DNA from: DATJHM01 sp035493895
GTDB lineage: Bacteria; Chloroflexota; Ktedonobacteria; Ktedonobacterales; Ktedonobacteraceae
Reading direction: 5' to 3'
Assembly (NCBI GenBank): GCA_035493895.1
Contig: DATJHM010000258.1
Coordinates: 1-61,021 of the forward strand
Length of the DNA stretch: 61,021 nucleotides
Position 1 is the first letter of the stretch; every line of letters begins with the position of its first letter. The notes under the pieces are model-generated. The model made no database searches. It saw only the letters and a program-made list of their open reading frames with translations, and was not told where the DNA came from. Below are positions 1-8,208 of the stretch, one piece after another. The position numbers and the translations under genes are program-made.

Positions 1-177
1 GGAGGTTGCCGCCCCGGTCGCAGATAAACGGGCGACTCTACAGATTTGATGGGCGATGCGTCTTATTTACGTGACATTGCAGACAAGCGGCGACTCTACG
101 GGATTGATGGGGACGGGGTACAGACAAGCCGTAATATCACGTACATAGGTGGATTCCCCTTATCTCCGTGACATTGT

Positions 178-284
178 GGTGTAGGGGAGAGTGTAAGGGG
201 AAGATCTCGCTGAAATCGGCATTGTGTAGCTTCTGTAGCATGTGTAGCTTTTTTGTCAAAAACTTCGTAGCGCGTCAGTGTAGC
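178..284. repeat. dispersed intergenic repeat, copy A
   Basis: About 105 bp that align with 15271-15378 in the same orientation, with scattered mismatches. Shared blocks include GGTGTAGGGGAG, AGAAGATCTCGCTG-like and GTAGCATGTGTAGCTTTTTT, then a TAGCGCGTCAGTGTAG-like block. It carries several internal copies of TGTAGC. No coding potential is apparent. The two copies lie 15 kb apart and bracket the RiPP locus and the first ABC-transporter operon. Confidence 0.7.
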
Positions 285-515
285 TTCTTTGTAGCGCGTC
301 ACCAAAAAGATCCACGCTTCCCGCCTCACACGGCGATGTAGCCTGATGTAGGAATCAGTGTAGGATCAAGATCCCGATCACATCCACCTTCCTGTAGGAT
401 GTGTAGCACTTTTACAATTTTCATAACGCATTGCCAATGTGCCTGGAACACACATACGGCATCGCTTCCTGCTCAGGGAACATTGCCAAGAGGAACGGCG
501 CTTTGTGCCATTGGC

Positions 516-586
516 TCCAACACATTGCCCCATCACGCGCAGCAATTCGCGTCGATCTCCTTCTCTTTTTCGGGCAATGTGTTGGA
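516..586. repeat. 15-bp perfect inverted repeat downstream of RiPP genes
   Basis: TCCAACACATTGCCC at 516-530 is the exact reverse complement of 572-586; 41 nt lie between the arms. It sits just past the last RiPP-locus gene, which stops at 601. It could fold as a long stem-loop ending that transcript, although no T-run follows on the minus strand. It could also be a small mobile-repeat remnant. Confidence 0.55.
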
Positions 587-600
587 ATCAACCCTTTGCC

Positions 601-2607
601 TCAGAAGAAGGGGTGCGGATGCGGATTCAATTCCGCATCCGTGAGCGGGCGATCGGCATAGCCCAGGCGATAAGGGACCTCATACAGTCTGGGCAGGCCC
701 GTTGTTCTTCGGTAGGGGTGGCCGAAGGTCATGGGGAGCATGCCGGGCATCAGGACTTTCACACAGCGCAAACCGTCTGCCTCGCACTCGGGAGCGGTTT
801 GATCGACCACTACTATGTCAGTGCCGAGCGTGAGGTAGTGCTCGATGAGCACGTTCAGGTCGTCGCGCAGGTCGTTATGCGCAAGCAGTGGCTCAGTGTA
901 GCTGGTGCGAAATGCTTCCTGAAACGTATATTGTGGCGCATGGAAGAGAAAGTCGAAACGCGCGAAGGCCTCGGGCTGGTAATAGAGCAGAGAATGATCG
1001 GGCATCCCTTTGACGGCATCGGGATTTTTAAGCATCTCTGCCGCCGCTGTTCGCCCCTCTTGATAGCGCTGAGGTGCAACTGAAAGCGCGATTGTGAGCT
1101 CACGTAGCCCTTTAGCGAAGGCTTGCTCGGGATGGGGATCTGCGCTGGCAACACAGTGCACTTTCGGCCAGCCCGGACGATTCTGCTCATCGATGCCCAT
1201 GATCCAGAGGCAGGGAATGGCATGGTCGAGCGTGGTCTGAAACACCCGGAGCGTATAGCCCGTATGATACTCGAAATGCTCAATCATCGCTCGGATAGTG
1301 GGATCAGTAGCTGAGCGAGGGTCCACTTGCGGGACGCCGAGGCGGGCATACCACGTTTGCAAAAATGCATCGCGCTCGGCAACTTCCAGGATGCCGTGGA
1401 AGATGGCCTCCTCCAGACAACTCCCAAGCGCGGTACCATTTGACGTGTTATCGACAAATGCCGGATTCGCACCTTCGCGCGTCCTGGAGATGCCATAGTA
1501 GACGCAGGATTCCGGAACGAGGATGGGACTCTGGCGCTGGAACGAATAGCCCCAGACCCACTGACAATTCAGGTCATGATGGTATGACACAAAACAATAA
1601 TCGGGCTGCGCGTACTGTTCTGCACTATAGAGCCCCAGGGTCGTCGGATCGAGCGCCTGCCACCCGAGCTGGTTGTAGCTTGCCTGGATCATAGCGCGTT
1701 TCCCTCTGGGACGGATGCTCGCATAACGCTCAATAGCTTCTAACAGTGCAACAACCTTACTCTGTCTTGTGCGTACCGTACACCCTGCGCCCGAGGACAT
1801 ATTCTCCCCATCTTGAAATTCCGTATGGAATTGAGCCACCGCGATCGGCAGCGAGCTCTCATCTTCCGTAGCGAGAGATTGAATCATTCCCGTTCGTGCA
1901 TCAATGTATTGTGCGAAGAGCTGTTCTGCATCGGCTACCACCTGTCGCGTACGATACGTCCATGGCTCCAGTTTTGGGCGCGATTGCAACGTGATCGTGG
2001 CCGCCTCGGCTGTATCTTCAGCATACCCTCCACAATCAGGACAATCAGCGAGAGGAACAACAGGATGTCGGCTACAATCGAGCGTTTCTAATGCGATGTA
2101 GAGCAAGGCACGATGGGTCCGGAGCTGGCTCGGCTTCTGGACATAGCTAGCAATCTCTTCTGCGACCAGTTGTCCCAGCATATCCAGGCTATATGAAGTC
2201 AGCCAGGGCTGCGATACGGCCAGATCATGCTCACCAAAGAGACACCCGTTTAATAGTTCGCGCTCTTCTTTCTCGGTCGCTGCGACAAGCTTCCGTAATT
2301 CAGCACAACTGGTACACCCCCTCTCCTGGGGCACAACGCAGGGGCCAACAATCGCTACATCGAATGCGGTATACACCGGGAGCAGCGCCACACCTGCCTG
2401 ACGACAGCGACGATTGATCTCTCGCAGTGTCCTGGGGGACCAGCTATCACTGCAAGAGACGATACAGGTACAGGCCGCAATCTCCTGTATAGAACAGTCT
2501 TCGCTGACCTGAATAGTTTGATAGCGGCTTTCGAGATGCAGTTTCATGTGCTGATAGACAAGACCATGTCCCATAAGTCCAATAGTGCACGTTTCGTTCT
2601 GTTTCAT
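601..2607 (-). CDS. TOMM cyclodehydratase: E1-like partner fused to YcaO
   Basis: Predicted to convert Cys/Ser/Thr of the nearby precursor peptide to azolines using ATP. Residues 1-220 form an E1-ubiquitin-activating-like partner domain with the zinc-type pairs CTSC (C98/C101) and CPDC (C189/C192). Residues 225-668 form the YcaO domain, with the ATP-site helix SKVVALLEAIER (283-294) and EEAIFHGILEVAERD (about 400-413). The C-terminus NPHPHPFF has the alternating prolines typical of azoline-forming YcaO enzymes. In the third motif (GLRELTIALS) the expected Gln after the Glu is not seen. The chosen ATG has AAGGGAG 12 nt upstream; an ATG at 2652 would overlap the upstream gene. It lies 22 bp after the maturation gene, so co-transcription is likely. 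A 10-bp inverted repeat (616-641) lies inside the last codons. Confidence 0.88.
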   Translation of the reverse strand: MKQNETCTIGLMGHGLVYQHMKLHLESRYQTIQVSEDCSIQEIAACTCIVSCSDSWSPRTLREINRRCRQAGVALLPVYTAFDVAIVGPCVVPQERGCTSCAELRKLVAATEKEERELLNGCLFGEHDLAVSQPWLTSYSLDMLGQLVAEEIASYVQKPSQLRTHRALLYIALETLDCSRHPVVPLADCPDCGGYAEDTAEAATITLQSRPKLEPWTYRTRQVVADAEQLFAQYIDARTGMIQSLATEDESSLPIAVAQFHTEFQDGENMSSGAGCTVRTRQSKVVALLEAIERYASIRPRGKRAMIQASYNQLGWQALDPTTLGLYSAEQYAQPDYCFVSYHHDLNCQWVWGYSFQRQSPILVPESCVYYGISRTREGANPAFVDNTSNGTALGSCLEEAIFHGILEVAERDAFLQTWYARLGVPQVDPRSATDPTIRAMIEHFEYHTGYTLRVFQTTLDHAIPCLWIMGIDEQNRPGWPKVHCVASADPHPEQAFAKGLRELTIALSVAPQRYQEGRTAAAEMLKNPDAVKGMPDHSLLYYQPEAFARFDFLFHAPQYTFQEAFRTSYTEPLLAHNDLRDDLNVLIEHYLTLGTDIVVVDQTAPECEADGLRCVKVLMPGMLPMTFGHPYRRTTGLPRLYEVPYRLGYADRPLTDAELNPHPHPFF

Positions 2608-2629
2608 AGAATTTCTCATCTCCCTTTCA

Positions 2630-4783
2630 CTACACTCTTGCCAGGAGCACACGCACGATATAGGGGAACCTCTGCGTCAGGGCCGGGTCATGGTCCAGAA
2701 GCGATGCCCACGCCTGCATGCCCTGCGTCTGGAACTGTTGCAGTAGCCATTTTTGACGCTCAGGCCACGCTTCTGGCGCGCTCTGATATGCTACCGGCTC
2801 GCTCCACCGATCATCGCGCAGAGTTGGGGGAAGATCTGGCACGAGAGGGAGAGCATAGTCGGGCTGTTGCGCATGCGTCGCTTGATACTGCTGCATCGCC
2901 AGTCTGAGCCCGATACTGAGCGCCTGCGCCACATCACAATGTGTACTGTAAGCAACGACACCTGCGCCCAGACAGATGGCGAGGGTGGGAATCGGCAATG
3001 GGCCGCTCACGTCATAGACGGTCACCTGCGCACCTACACTCTGGAGAAGCCGATGCAGATACGCACCCTCCTCTGTCAGAGGTATGTGGGCAAGATCAAC
3101 GCGAGCATAGCGCTGTTGAGCACCTCTCATCTGCTCAAGCGCGAGGAAAGTGCCCCAGTCGAACAAAGCCTGACAGATTGCCTCCGCCCAGCTCATGCCC
3201 GATCCAATCCCGCGTTCCCCGCCGACGCCGGGCGCGCTCGGCTGGAGCGAAGTGAAGAGCAGTGGTGCAGGAACGAGACACGCCTGCTGCGTATGAAGAT
3301 CCAGTGCCCAGCTCCATATCTCGCTGTCTGCCAGGGATACTGGTACCTCCAGCAATCTATCGACAGGGAGAATCGGCGCACCCTGTTGCTGGATCGCTTC
3401 ACGCGAGAGCAAACGGCGTTGATCGACAAGACGGGCCGCGTAGCGTTCGCAGGCCCGTTGCCAGGCGCGGACTCTGGTACTACTCCTCTCGATGCCAGCC
3501 TCGATAACGTGCAGAGGCTCACCGGAAGTGTTCAGGAACATTGGATCGGAAAGGCCAATTTTATAGACGGCAAGCGGCATCTGTATGAAATCATCTGTAT
3601 CACAGGTAGTAAAAAGCCCGAGCCGCCCATCAACAGAGTGCGCCATAGTCTCACAAAAGGTCGCTGGATCGAGCGGCGTCTGACGTTGCAGCCTCTGAAT
3701 CTGCTTGAGAAACTGCGGCGCAGTTGGCACACCGGGATGCTGGCAGGAGCGACAATGGGGATGGGGGAGAAACTCATGGCGCTCACTGCACAACGTTTCC
3801 AGATGCATAGCAACCAGACCCGCGCTTTCTTCTCTCTGGCCCGCCTCCGTGAAATGTTTCAACAGCGCAAACACGAGCCGACTGGCAATCATAGTTGCCG
3901 CAGATGACGTGAAATGCTCGCTGACGGAGGCGGTGATCCGGTCCTGAAATGCGGCTTGATCGTGGTCTTGCGCTGCGATTGTCGTAATGTTCGTCTGTAA
4001 ACGTCGCCAGGCACACTCCCAGCAGCCTTGCGTTTCTGCGCTGACGAGCGGGCCAACCCAGGCATGCTCATCGACGATAATAGCCTGAATGCAGGTTTTC
4101 TTTTGTGCAAGGCACACGCTATTCAACATCTGAGCGCGTGCCAGCATTGGTCGATCTGAGACATGCAAAAGGGCATCGTACGCGAGGATCGTATTCAAAA
4201 CATCGGCCTCATTGTCCCAGCGGGGAGCTTCAATCACATGTATATGCTGTGCAGGATCATGGGGGAGAAACAGCTCAAGCAGATCTGGTTGGGAAATCGA
4301 TAGTGGAGCAGATTCTGACGTCCTTATAAGAGTGATTTCCTGGACACCACTGCGTATGCACGCTTGCACCAGCGCAGTAAAACTTTGCCCGGAACCAATG
4401 ACAAGTAACTTTTTATGGCGAAAAGACGCAAAGCGCGCGGCAGCCGAACTTTGAAAAGAGTCAATAAAAGCAATATCCGAAGCGTACGTTGCAAGCTCCA
4501 TCTGTGTGAGGGTATGAGCTTGATCCTGACTTATATCCTTGAGAAATGCGAAGTTCAGCAATGCCTCCAGGAACTTCGTGACCAGCGTTTTTTTCTCTAC
4601 ACTCAATCCCTGGACAATCTCTTCCAGAGTAGAGTCTCCATTGAGAGAGGGAGCAAGGAGTTCAAAAAAAGAGGCAAGGTTCTTTCCTTTGAGTTTGAGG
4701 GATGCTCTATTGCTACGAAAGTAGATACCGTCAGACACCGGAATAAAGGTTGTGTTCGCATGAAGTTTTGGTCGCATGATCAT
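2630..4783 (-). CDS. TOMM leader-binding / thiazole bacteriocin maturation protein
   Basis: About 717 residues, resembling the family called putative thiazole-containing bacteriocin maturation protein (ocin-ThiF-like). Residues 1-90 (KLHANTTFIPVSDGIYF onward) look like a winged-helix leader-recognition module. LLVIGSG near 127-132 begins an E1/ThiF-like Rossmann domain. Two Cys pairs, GCWEC (254/257) and CRSC (344/347), probably bind zinc. The last 330 residues contain GSGMSWAEAICQALFDW, which resembles a degenerate YcaO helix. The likely role is to bind the precursor leader and present the core to the YcaO partner encoded downstream. Two ATGs are possible: 4783, with AAGGAG 4 nt away, or 4777, with 10 nt. 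It follows the precursor gene, with a strong hairpin between them. Confidence 0.85.
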   Translation of the reverse strand: MIMRPKLHANTTFIPVSDGIYFRSNRASLKLKGKNLASFFELLAPSLNGDSTLEEIVQGLSVEKKTLVTKFLEALLNFAFLKDISQDQAHTLTQMELATYASDIAFIDSFQSSAAARFASFRHKKLLVIGSGQSFTALVQACIRSGVQEITLIRTSESAPLSISQPDLLELFLPHDPAQHIHVIEAPRWDNEADVLNTILAYDALLHVSDRPMLARAQMLNSVCLAQKKTCIQAIIVDEHAWVGPLVSAETQGCWECAWRRLQTNITTIAAQDHDQAAFQDRITASVSEHFTSSAATMIASRLVFALLKHFTEAGQREESAGLVAMHLETLCSERHEFLPHPHCRSCQHPGVPTAPQFLKQIQRLQRQTPLDPATFCETMAHSVDGRLGLFTTCDTDDFIQMPLAVYKIGLSDPMFLNTSGEPLHVIEAGIERSSTRVRAWQRACERYAARLVDQRRLLSREAIQQQGAPILPVDRLLEVPVSLADSEIWSWALDLHTQQACLVPAPLLFTSLQPSAPGVGGERGIGSGMSWAEAICQALFDWGTFLALEQMRGAQQRYARVDLAHIPLTEEGAYLHRLLQSVGAQVTVYDVSGPLPIPTLAICLGAGVVAYSTHCDVAQALSIGLRLAMQQYQATHAQQPDYALPLVPDLPPTLRDDRWSEPVAYQSAPEAWPERQKWLLQQFQTQGMQAWASLLDHDPALTQRFPYIVRVLLARV

Positions 4784-4854
4784 TGGTCTCCTTGCTAAAA
4801 GTTCCGGGACTGTCTCTTCTGGTTTCACACCATCCCTGGCTCTCACATAAGCAA

Positions 4855-4892
4855 GCAGCTATCATCATTCCACAGTTAATGATGATAGCTGC
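4855..4892 (-). terminator. 15-bp perfect stem-loop between precursor and enzyme genes
   Basis: GCAGCTATCATCATT (4855-4869) pairs perfectly with 4878-4892 around an 8-nt loop. It lies 52 bp after the precursor stop and about 70 bp before the maturation gene. No clear T-tract follows on the minus strand, so it may act as a leaky terminator or RNA-stabilising structure that keeps precursor transcript in excess over the enzymes. Confidence 0.7.
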
Positions 4893-4944
4893 ATTCCACA
4901 GTATGATTCGTTTAAAAGTCGAAAGGGTAATCGACTATTAGCGT

Positions 4945-5163
4945 CTAAAAGAAGCCGCAGCTACCGAAACCGCCGAAGCCACAGCTACCAAAGCGGCCAA
5001 AGCGACCAAAGCCGCAGCTACCGAAGCCGTCGACGTTGATAATGACAACGGTGGGGAAGTTGTCGAAGAAACGATGGTGGCCACACCAGCCGCCGGATAC
5101 TGTATCCAACTCTGCGTCGGTCAACTCGATAGAAGCAATCTGGTTAGCAATCGTTGTGCTCAT
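4945..5163 (-). CDS. TOMM precursor peptide, GSCGF-repeat core
   Basis: A 72-residue peptide. Residues 1-25 (MSTTIANQIAS then IELTDAELDTVSGG) form an acidic leader ending in Gly-Gly, the pattern cut by C39-type peptidases. The core, residues 26-72, begins WCGHHRFF and ends in a Gly/Phe-rich segment with three GSCGF units (Cys 50, 61, 69, each preceded by Ser 49, 60, 68) plus Cys 27. Ser-Cys pairs flanked by Gly are the substrate pattern of microcin B17 synthetase, which makes oxazole-thiazole pairs, so up to four Cys and three Ser are candidate heterocycle sites. The ATG at 5163 has AAAGG 11 nt upstream; a longer in-frame start at 5232 lacks leader character. The adjacent enzymes support the role. 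The sequence matches no precursor family I can name. Confidence 0.85.
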   Translation of the reverse strand: MSTTIANQIASIELTDAELDTVSGGWCGHHRFFDNFPTVVIINVDGFGSCGFGRFGRFGSCGFGGFGSCGFF

Positions 5164-5713
5164 GTGTTTGTTTACCTTTCTTCTAGAACTGAAGTGGACT
5201 TGTTGCTCGCCGCCATCACTGGTGGCTTGCAAAAATAACTGTACTGAAAATTTTGTATAAAATCAAGAGGTCACATATCTTATTTATAAAATCCTTGACT
5301 GAAAATCATTTTTAAGTGTAACACATCCTATACTACTACCCATCCATTGCGCAGTAGCTCATCGGTACGTTTTTTGCGCTTTTCTTCCTCTCCAGTAGAG
5401 AAAAAGCAGGTTTCGTGCGCTCCTACCGCCATAAAAAACGGGCATTTAGCTGATGCGTTGCGAGGCGACAACCTGAGAAAAAACAGTGCCCGGCGTCGTT
5501 ATAAGCTCAGCACATGCTACCTATCGCTCTGTTTGGTGGAGAAATCATCACCAGGAGTGTTCTTTTGGTAGAAATTGCAGAAAGAGTTATATAATAACAC
5601 GTTACATACATCCACTCACGTTTCCCATCTTTCTTCCTTTCGTTCCTGACCTCAGGGGTGGTATAGTAATGGCATGATGAGCAGGATGGCAGCGAAGAAA
5701 GGCAGGGCAGACG
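5164..5713. other. intergenic region between divergent RiPP and regulator genes
   Basis: 550 bp, AT-rich from about 5230 to 5340. It must contain the divergent promoters of the precursor (minus) and the response regulator (plus), but I cannot place either with confidence. I find no gene with family features, no repeat and no RNA element. Confidence 0.5.
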
Positions 5714-6346
5714 GTGACGATTCGCATCGTGATCGCTGATGATCATAAAGTTGTGCGCCAGGGACTACGCCTGTTCCTGCATATAGACCCTGAACTCACA
5801 ATCGTAGGCGAGGCCCGCAATGGTGCAGAGGCGCTCGAGTTAGCCCGCACGCTTAAACCGGATGTGGTGCTGATGGATATTCTCATGCCCACGATGGATG
5901 GGATCGCCGCGACTGAGGCGATTCGCCGCGAACTCCCCGATACGGAGGTGCTGGCCCTGACCAGCGTCATGGAAGATTCGGCGGTGATCGAGGTAATGCG
6001 CGCGGGGGCTATCGGATATCTGCTCAAAGATGTCGATGGGGACGACCTGTGCAGGGCCATTCATGCAGCGGCAGCGGGCAAGGTACAGCTTGCGCCCGAG
6101 GCTGCGTCCCTGCTGCTCCAGGAATTGCGCACCATGGAGCACGTCCAGTTGCTCACGGAGCGCGAAATCGAGGTCTTGCGTCTGCTCGGGCAGGGACGAT
6201 CGAACCGCGAAATCTCCAGCTCATTACATCTCAAAGAGGAGACGGTAAAGACACACGTCAGCAAAATCCTCTCTAAACTCAACGTACGCAGCCGCACACA
6301 GGCTGCTATTTACGCCATACGTACCGGCCTGCTCAGCGATACGTAG
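5714..6346 (+). CDS. NarL/LuxR-family response regulator
   Basis: 210 residues. The receiver domain (1-120) has the acidic pair in IADDH, a phospho-acceptor Asp in VVLMDILMP (about D54), a conserved Thr in LALTS and Lys in YLLKD. The C-terminal LuxR-type helix-turn-helix is LTEREIEVLRLLGQG through VKTHVSKILSKLNVRSR (about 143-190). The start is GTG at 5714, with AAAGG 12 nt upstream; nearby upstream ATGs are out of frame or stop at once. It precedes a sensor kinase gene in the same direction, so the two form a two-component pair. It probably controls the following transport operon; control of the divergent RiPP genes is possible but unproven. Confidence 0.9.
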   Translation: MTIRIVIADDHKVVRQGLRLFLHIDPELTIVGEARNGAEALELARTLKPDVVLMDILMPTMDGIAATEAIRRELPDTEVLALTSVMEDSAVIEVMRAGAIGYLLKDVDGDDLCRAIHAAAAGKVQLAPEAASLLLQELRTMEHVQLLTEREIEVLRLLGQGRSNREISSSLHLKEETVKTHVSKILSKLNVRSRTQAAIYAIRTGLLSDT

Positions 6347-6434
6347 GCATTGTCATCTGCCAACCACGCACATACTGCTTTTGCCAATCGTACAGGCGCG
6401 GCTCGTCGCTCTGGATCGCCAAGGGAGGACTACG

Positions 6435-7283
6435 ATGACCATGTTCAGCCCTGATAATACAGTGGAGCCCCTCACAGCGGCTGGTCTCCAGCACCCTTCT
6501 GGTACACAGGCACTGCGGCTGGAAAGCCTCGATTCTGCACTACTCGCCTCTGTGCTGGAAGCTTCATTTGATGGTTTTCTTCTCTTTAATAGCGAACTGA
6601 GCTGCCTCTCCGCCAATCTGGCCGCCTGTGATATGCTGGGCCGTTCCCTGGAAAATGTCTGTGGGCAACATCTACGAACGCTCTTCGCCGACCAGGAAAC
6701 TTCCACACATATGATGACCCGGACCGGGCGCTGGCCCGCTGTGGTGGTGCGTGCGAATGGAGAGGAACGCGAAGTTGAATGTACACAGGCGGTGATTGAG
6801 CAGGGAGAGATCATCCAGCGCGTCCTGATTATGCGCGATATTACGAATGTCCGACAGGCCATGCGCGAGGCGAAGATCCTGACGCAGTTAGTCACCCATA
6901 TTACCTATACTGACACGCTTGAGACGATTCTGACCACATTTGCCCGCAAGGTGGTCCAGATATTGGGGATTCAAGCCTGTTTTATTACGCTGGTCAGCGG
7001 CTCTCCACCTCAGTTTCGCCTGCTCAGCGATTATGGCCTTCCCCCCGGATTTACGGCCACGATGCGCGATCTGGCGCAGGAGGGAGCGCGGATGCCGACG
7101 CTGCATGCCTTCGAGGAAGGGCAAATCGTGCTACACAACTTTCCGCCCAATGACGCCTTCTATGGTCGCCTTTTTCCCCAGCAGAGATGGTCGCCAGAGG
7201 TGAACGCGCTCCTGAGCCAGTTTCTGGATCCTCCGCCTGCAATTTCCCGGAGGCAATATCGCTTCAGTCCCTCTTCTTTATAA
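6435..7283 (+). CDS. sensor histidine kinase, N-terminal part (frameshifted)
   Basis: Encodes a PAS-like domain (about residues 30-140, ending RVLIMRDITNVRQA) and most of a GAF domain (about 150-275). It then ends early at TAA (7281-7283). Shifting by one base at the CCC run 7269-7271 joins it smoothly to the downstream frame (PLLYKGTSLGVFNIYYSG, a typical GAF ending) that carries the kinase domain. One intact gene is therefore interrupted by a single extra base, either a real mutation or a sequencing error. The ATG at 6435 has AAGGGAGG 6 nt upstream and is preferred over the in-frame ATG at 6381. It lies 88 bp after the response regulator. Confidence 0.75.
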   Translation: MTMFSPDNTVEPLTAAGLQHPSGTQALRLESLDSALLASVLEASFDGFLLFNSELSCLSANLAACDMLGRSLENVCGQHLRTLFADQETSTHMMTRTGRWPAVVVRANGEEREVECTQAVIEQGEIIQRVLIMRDITNVRQAMREAKILTQLVTHITYTDTLETILTTFARKVVQILGIQACFITLVSGSPPQFRLLSDYGLPPGFTATMRDLAQEGARMPTLHAFEEGQIVLHNFPPNDAFYGRLFPQQRWSPEVNALLSQFLDPPPAISRRQYRFSPSSL

Positions 7284-7338
7284 AGGGACAAGCCTTGGCG
7301 TTTTTAATATCTACTATTCGGGTATTGAGCAGCCAGAC

Positions 7339-8055
7339 ATGGCGAATGTGAGCCTGTTCGTCTCGATTGCTGAGCTTGCCGCTATGACGATCCACAACGC
7401 CCGTCAGTTCATCGCAGCACAGGATAAAGCAGCACGCGAAGAACGACGGCGGCTGGCGCGCGAACTGCACGATTCCGTTTCGCAGCATCTCTACGGCATT
7501 ACCCTCAGCGTGCAGGCGGCCAGAAAATCCATCGAGACCGATACAGCGCACGCCAGTGAATCGCTGGACTATGCGCTTTCCCTGGCGCGCGTCTGTCAGG
7601 CAGAGATGAGGGCCTTGCTCCTGGTACTGCGTCCAGAAGCGCTGGAGTCTACGGGACTGGCGATAGCTCTGGCACGCCATGCTGCCGCGATAGGTGCACG
7701 CTACAATCTCTCGGTTGAGATCAACTTTTGCGCAGAGCCATCTCTCTCGCTGGAAGCCAAAGAGTCCCTCTATCGTATCGCACAGGAAGCGCTACACAAC
7801 GTAGTCAAGCATGCCCGGGCGCGGCGGATCACGCTGCGTCTATACGAAATCGACGCAGATGTGACGCTGGAGATCGAAGATGATGGCATGGGTTTTGACC
7901 CCAAAGCGACGTTTGCCGGACATCTGGGCCTGCTCTCGATGCACGAGCGAGCTCAATTGTTCGGAGGAAGCCTGCGCATCAAGAGCGCGGCGGAGTGGGG
8001 AACCTCCGTGAGTGTCTCTCTACCAGTGCTCAACAAAAGAGCGCTCCACCCATAG
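7339..8055 (+). CDS. sensor histidine kinase, C-terminal part (frameshifted)
   Basis: Carries the end of the GAF domain, then a HisKA_3 dimerisation segment with the phospho-accepting His in ARELHDSVSQHLYG, and an HATPase domain with N-box NVVKHARARR, DDGMGFDP and GHLGLLSMHERA (NarX/DegS type). The ATG at 7339 has no good ribosome site, and the frame is open upstream to join the preceding fragment. Taken with 6435-7283 it would give about 540 residues of PAS-GAF-HisKA_3-HATPase. If the shift is real, this half could be made only by reinitiation or frameshifting. It is the partner of the regulator at 5714. Confidence 0.75.
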   Translation: MANVSLFVSIAELAAMTIHNARQFIAAQDKAAREERRRLARELHDSVSQHLYGITLSVQAARKSIETDTAHASESLDYALSLARVCQAEMRALLLVLRPEALESTGLAIALARHAAAIGARYNLSVEINFCAEPSLSLEAKESLYRIAQEALHNVVKHARARRITLRLYEIDADVTLEIEDDGMGFDPKATFAGHLGLLSMHERAQLFGGSLRIKSAAEWGTSVSVSLPVLNKRALHP

Positions 8056-8208
8056 CATCCCCCAAAAGGGGGAACCTGAGGCTATCCAAAAGAGGGTAGA
8101 AAGAACATATCATTTACGGGATGTAAAAGGCTCCGCGCTATGGTATACCTATCTGTACCATAATAGCGCGTGCGGTTTCTCATTGCCTGGTACGAAAGGA
8201 CAGCATTG

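Larger units (their letters stand above)
1..600. other. gene-free left edge with repeats
   Basis: I see no credible gene here; the short frames open in this stretch have no family features or ribosome sites. It holds a dispersed repeat copy (178-284), an inverted repeat (516-586), and several degenerate copies of a phrase like GACAAGCCGCGACTCTACGG (near 20-60, 75-110 and 115-135), which recurs near 15430, 15650 and 25290. The phrase TCTCCGTGACATTG occurs at about 163-176 and again near 15062 and 15427. This looks like the repeat-filled intergenic DNA typical of large Chloroflexota genomes. Confidence 0.6.

Noticed and set aside
439..1083. 214-residue open frame on the plus strand
   Set aside because: It lies opposite the YcaO coding region, has no family motif or ribosome site, and is explained by the codon bias of the real gene.
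8059..8072. CCCCC-AAAA-GGGGG mini-hairpin after the kinase gene
   Set aside because: Too short and without a T-run to call a terminator.
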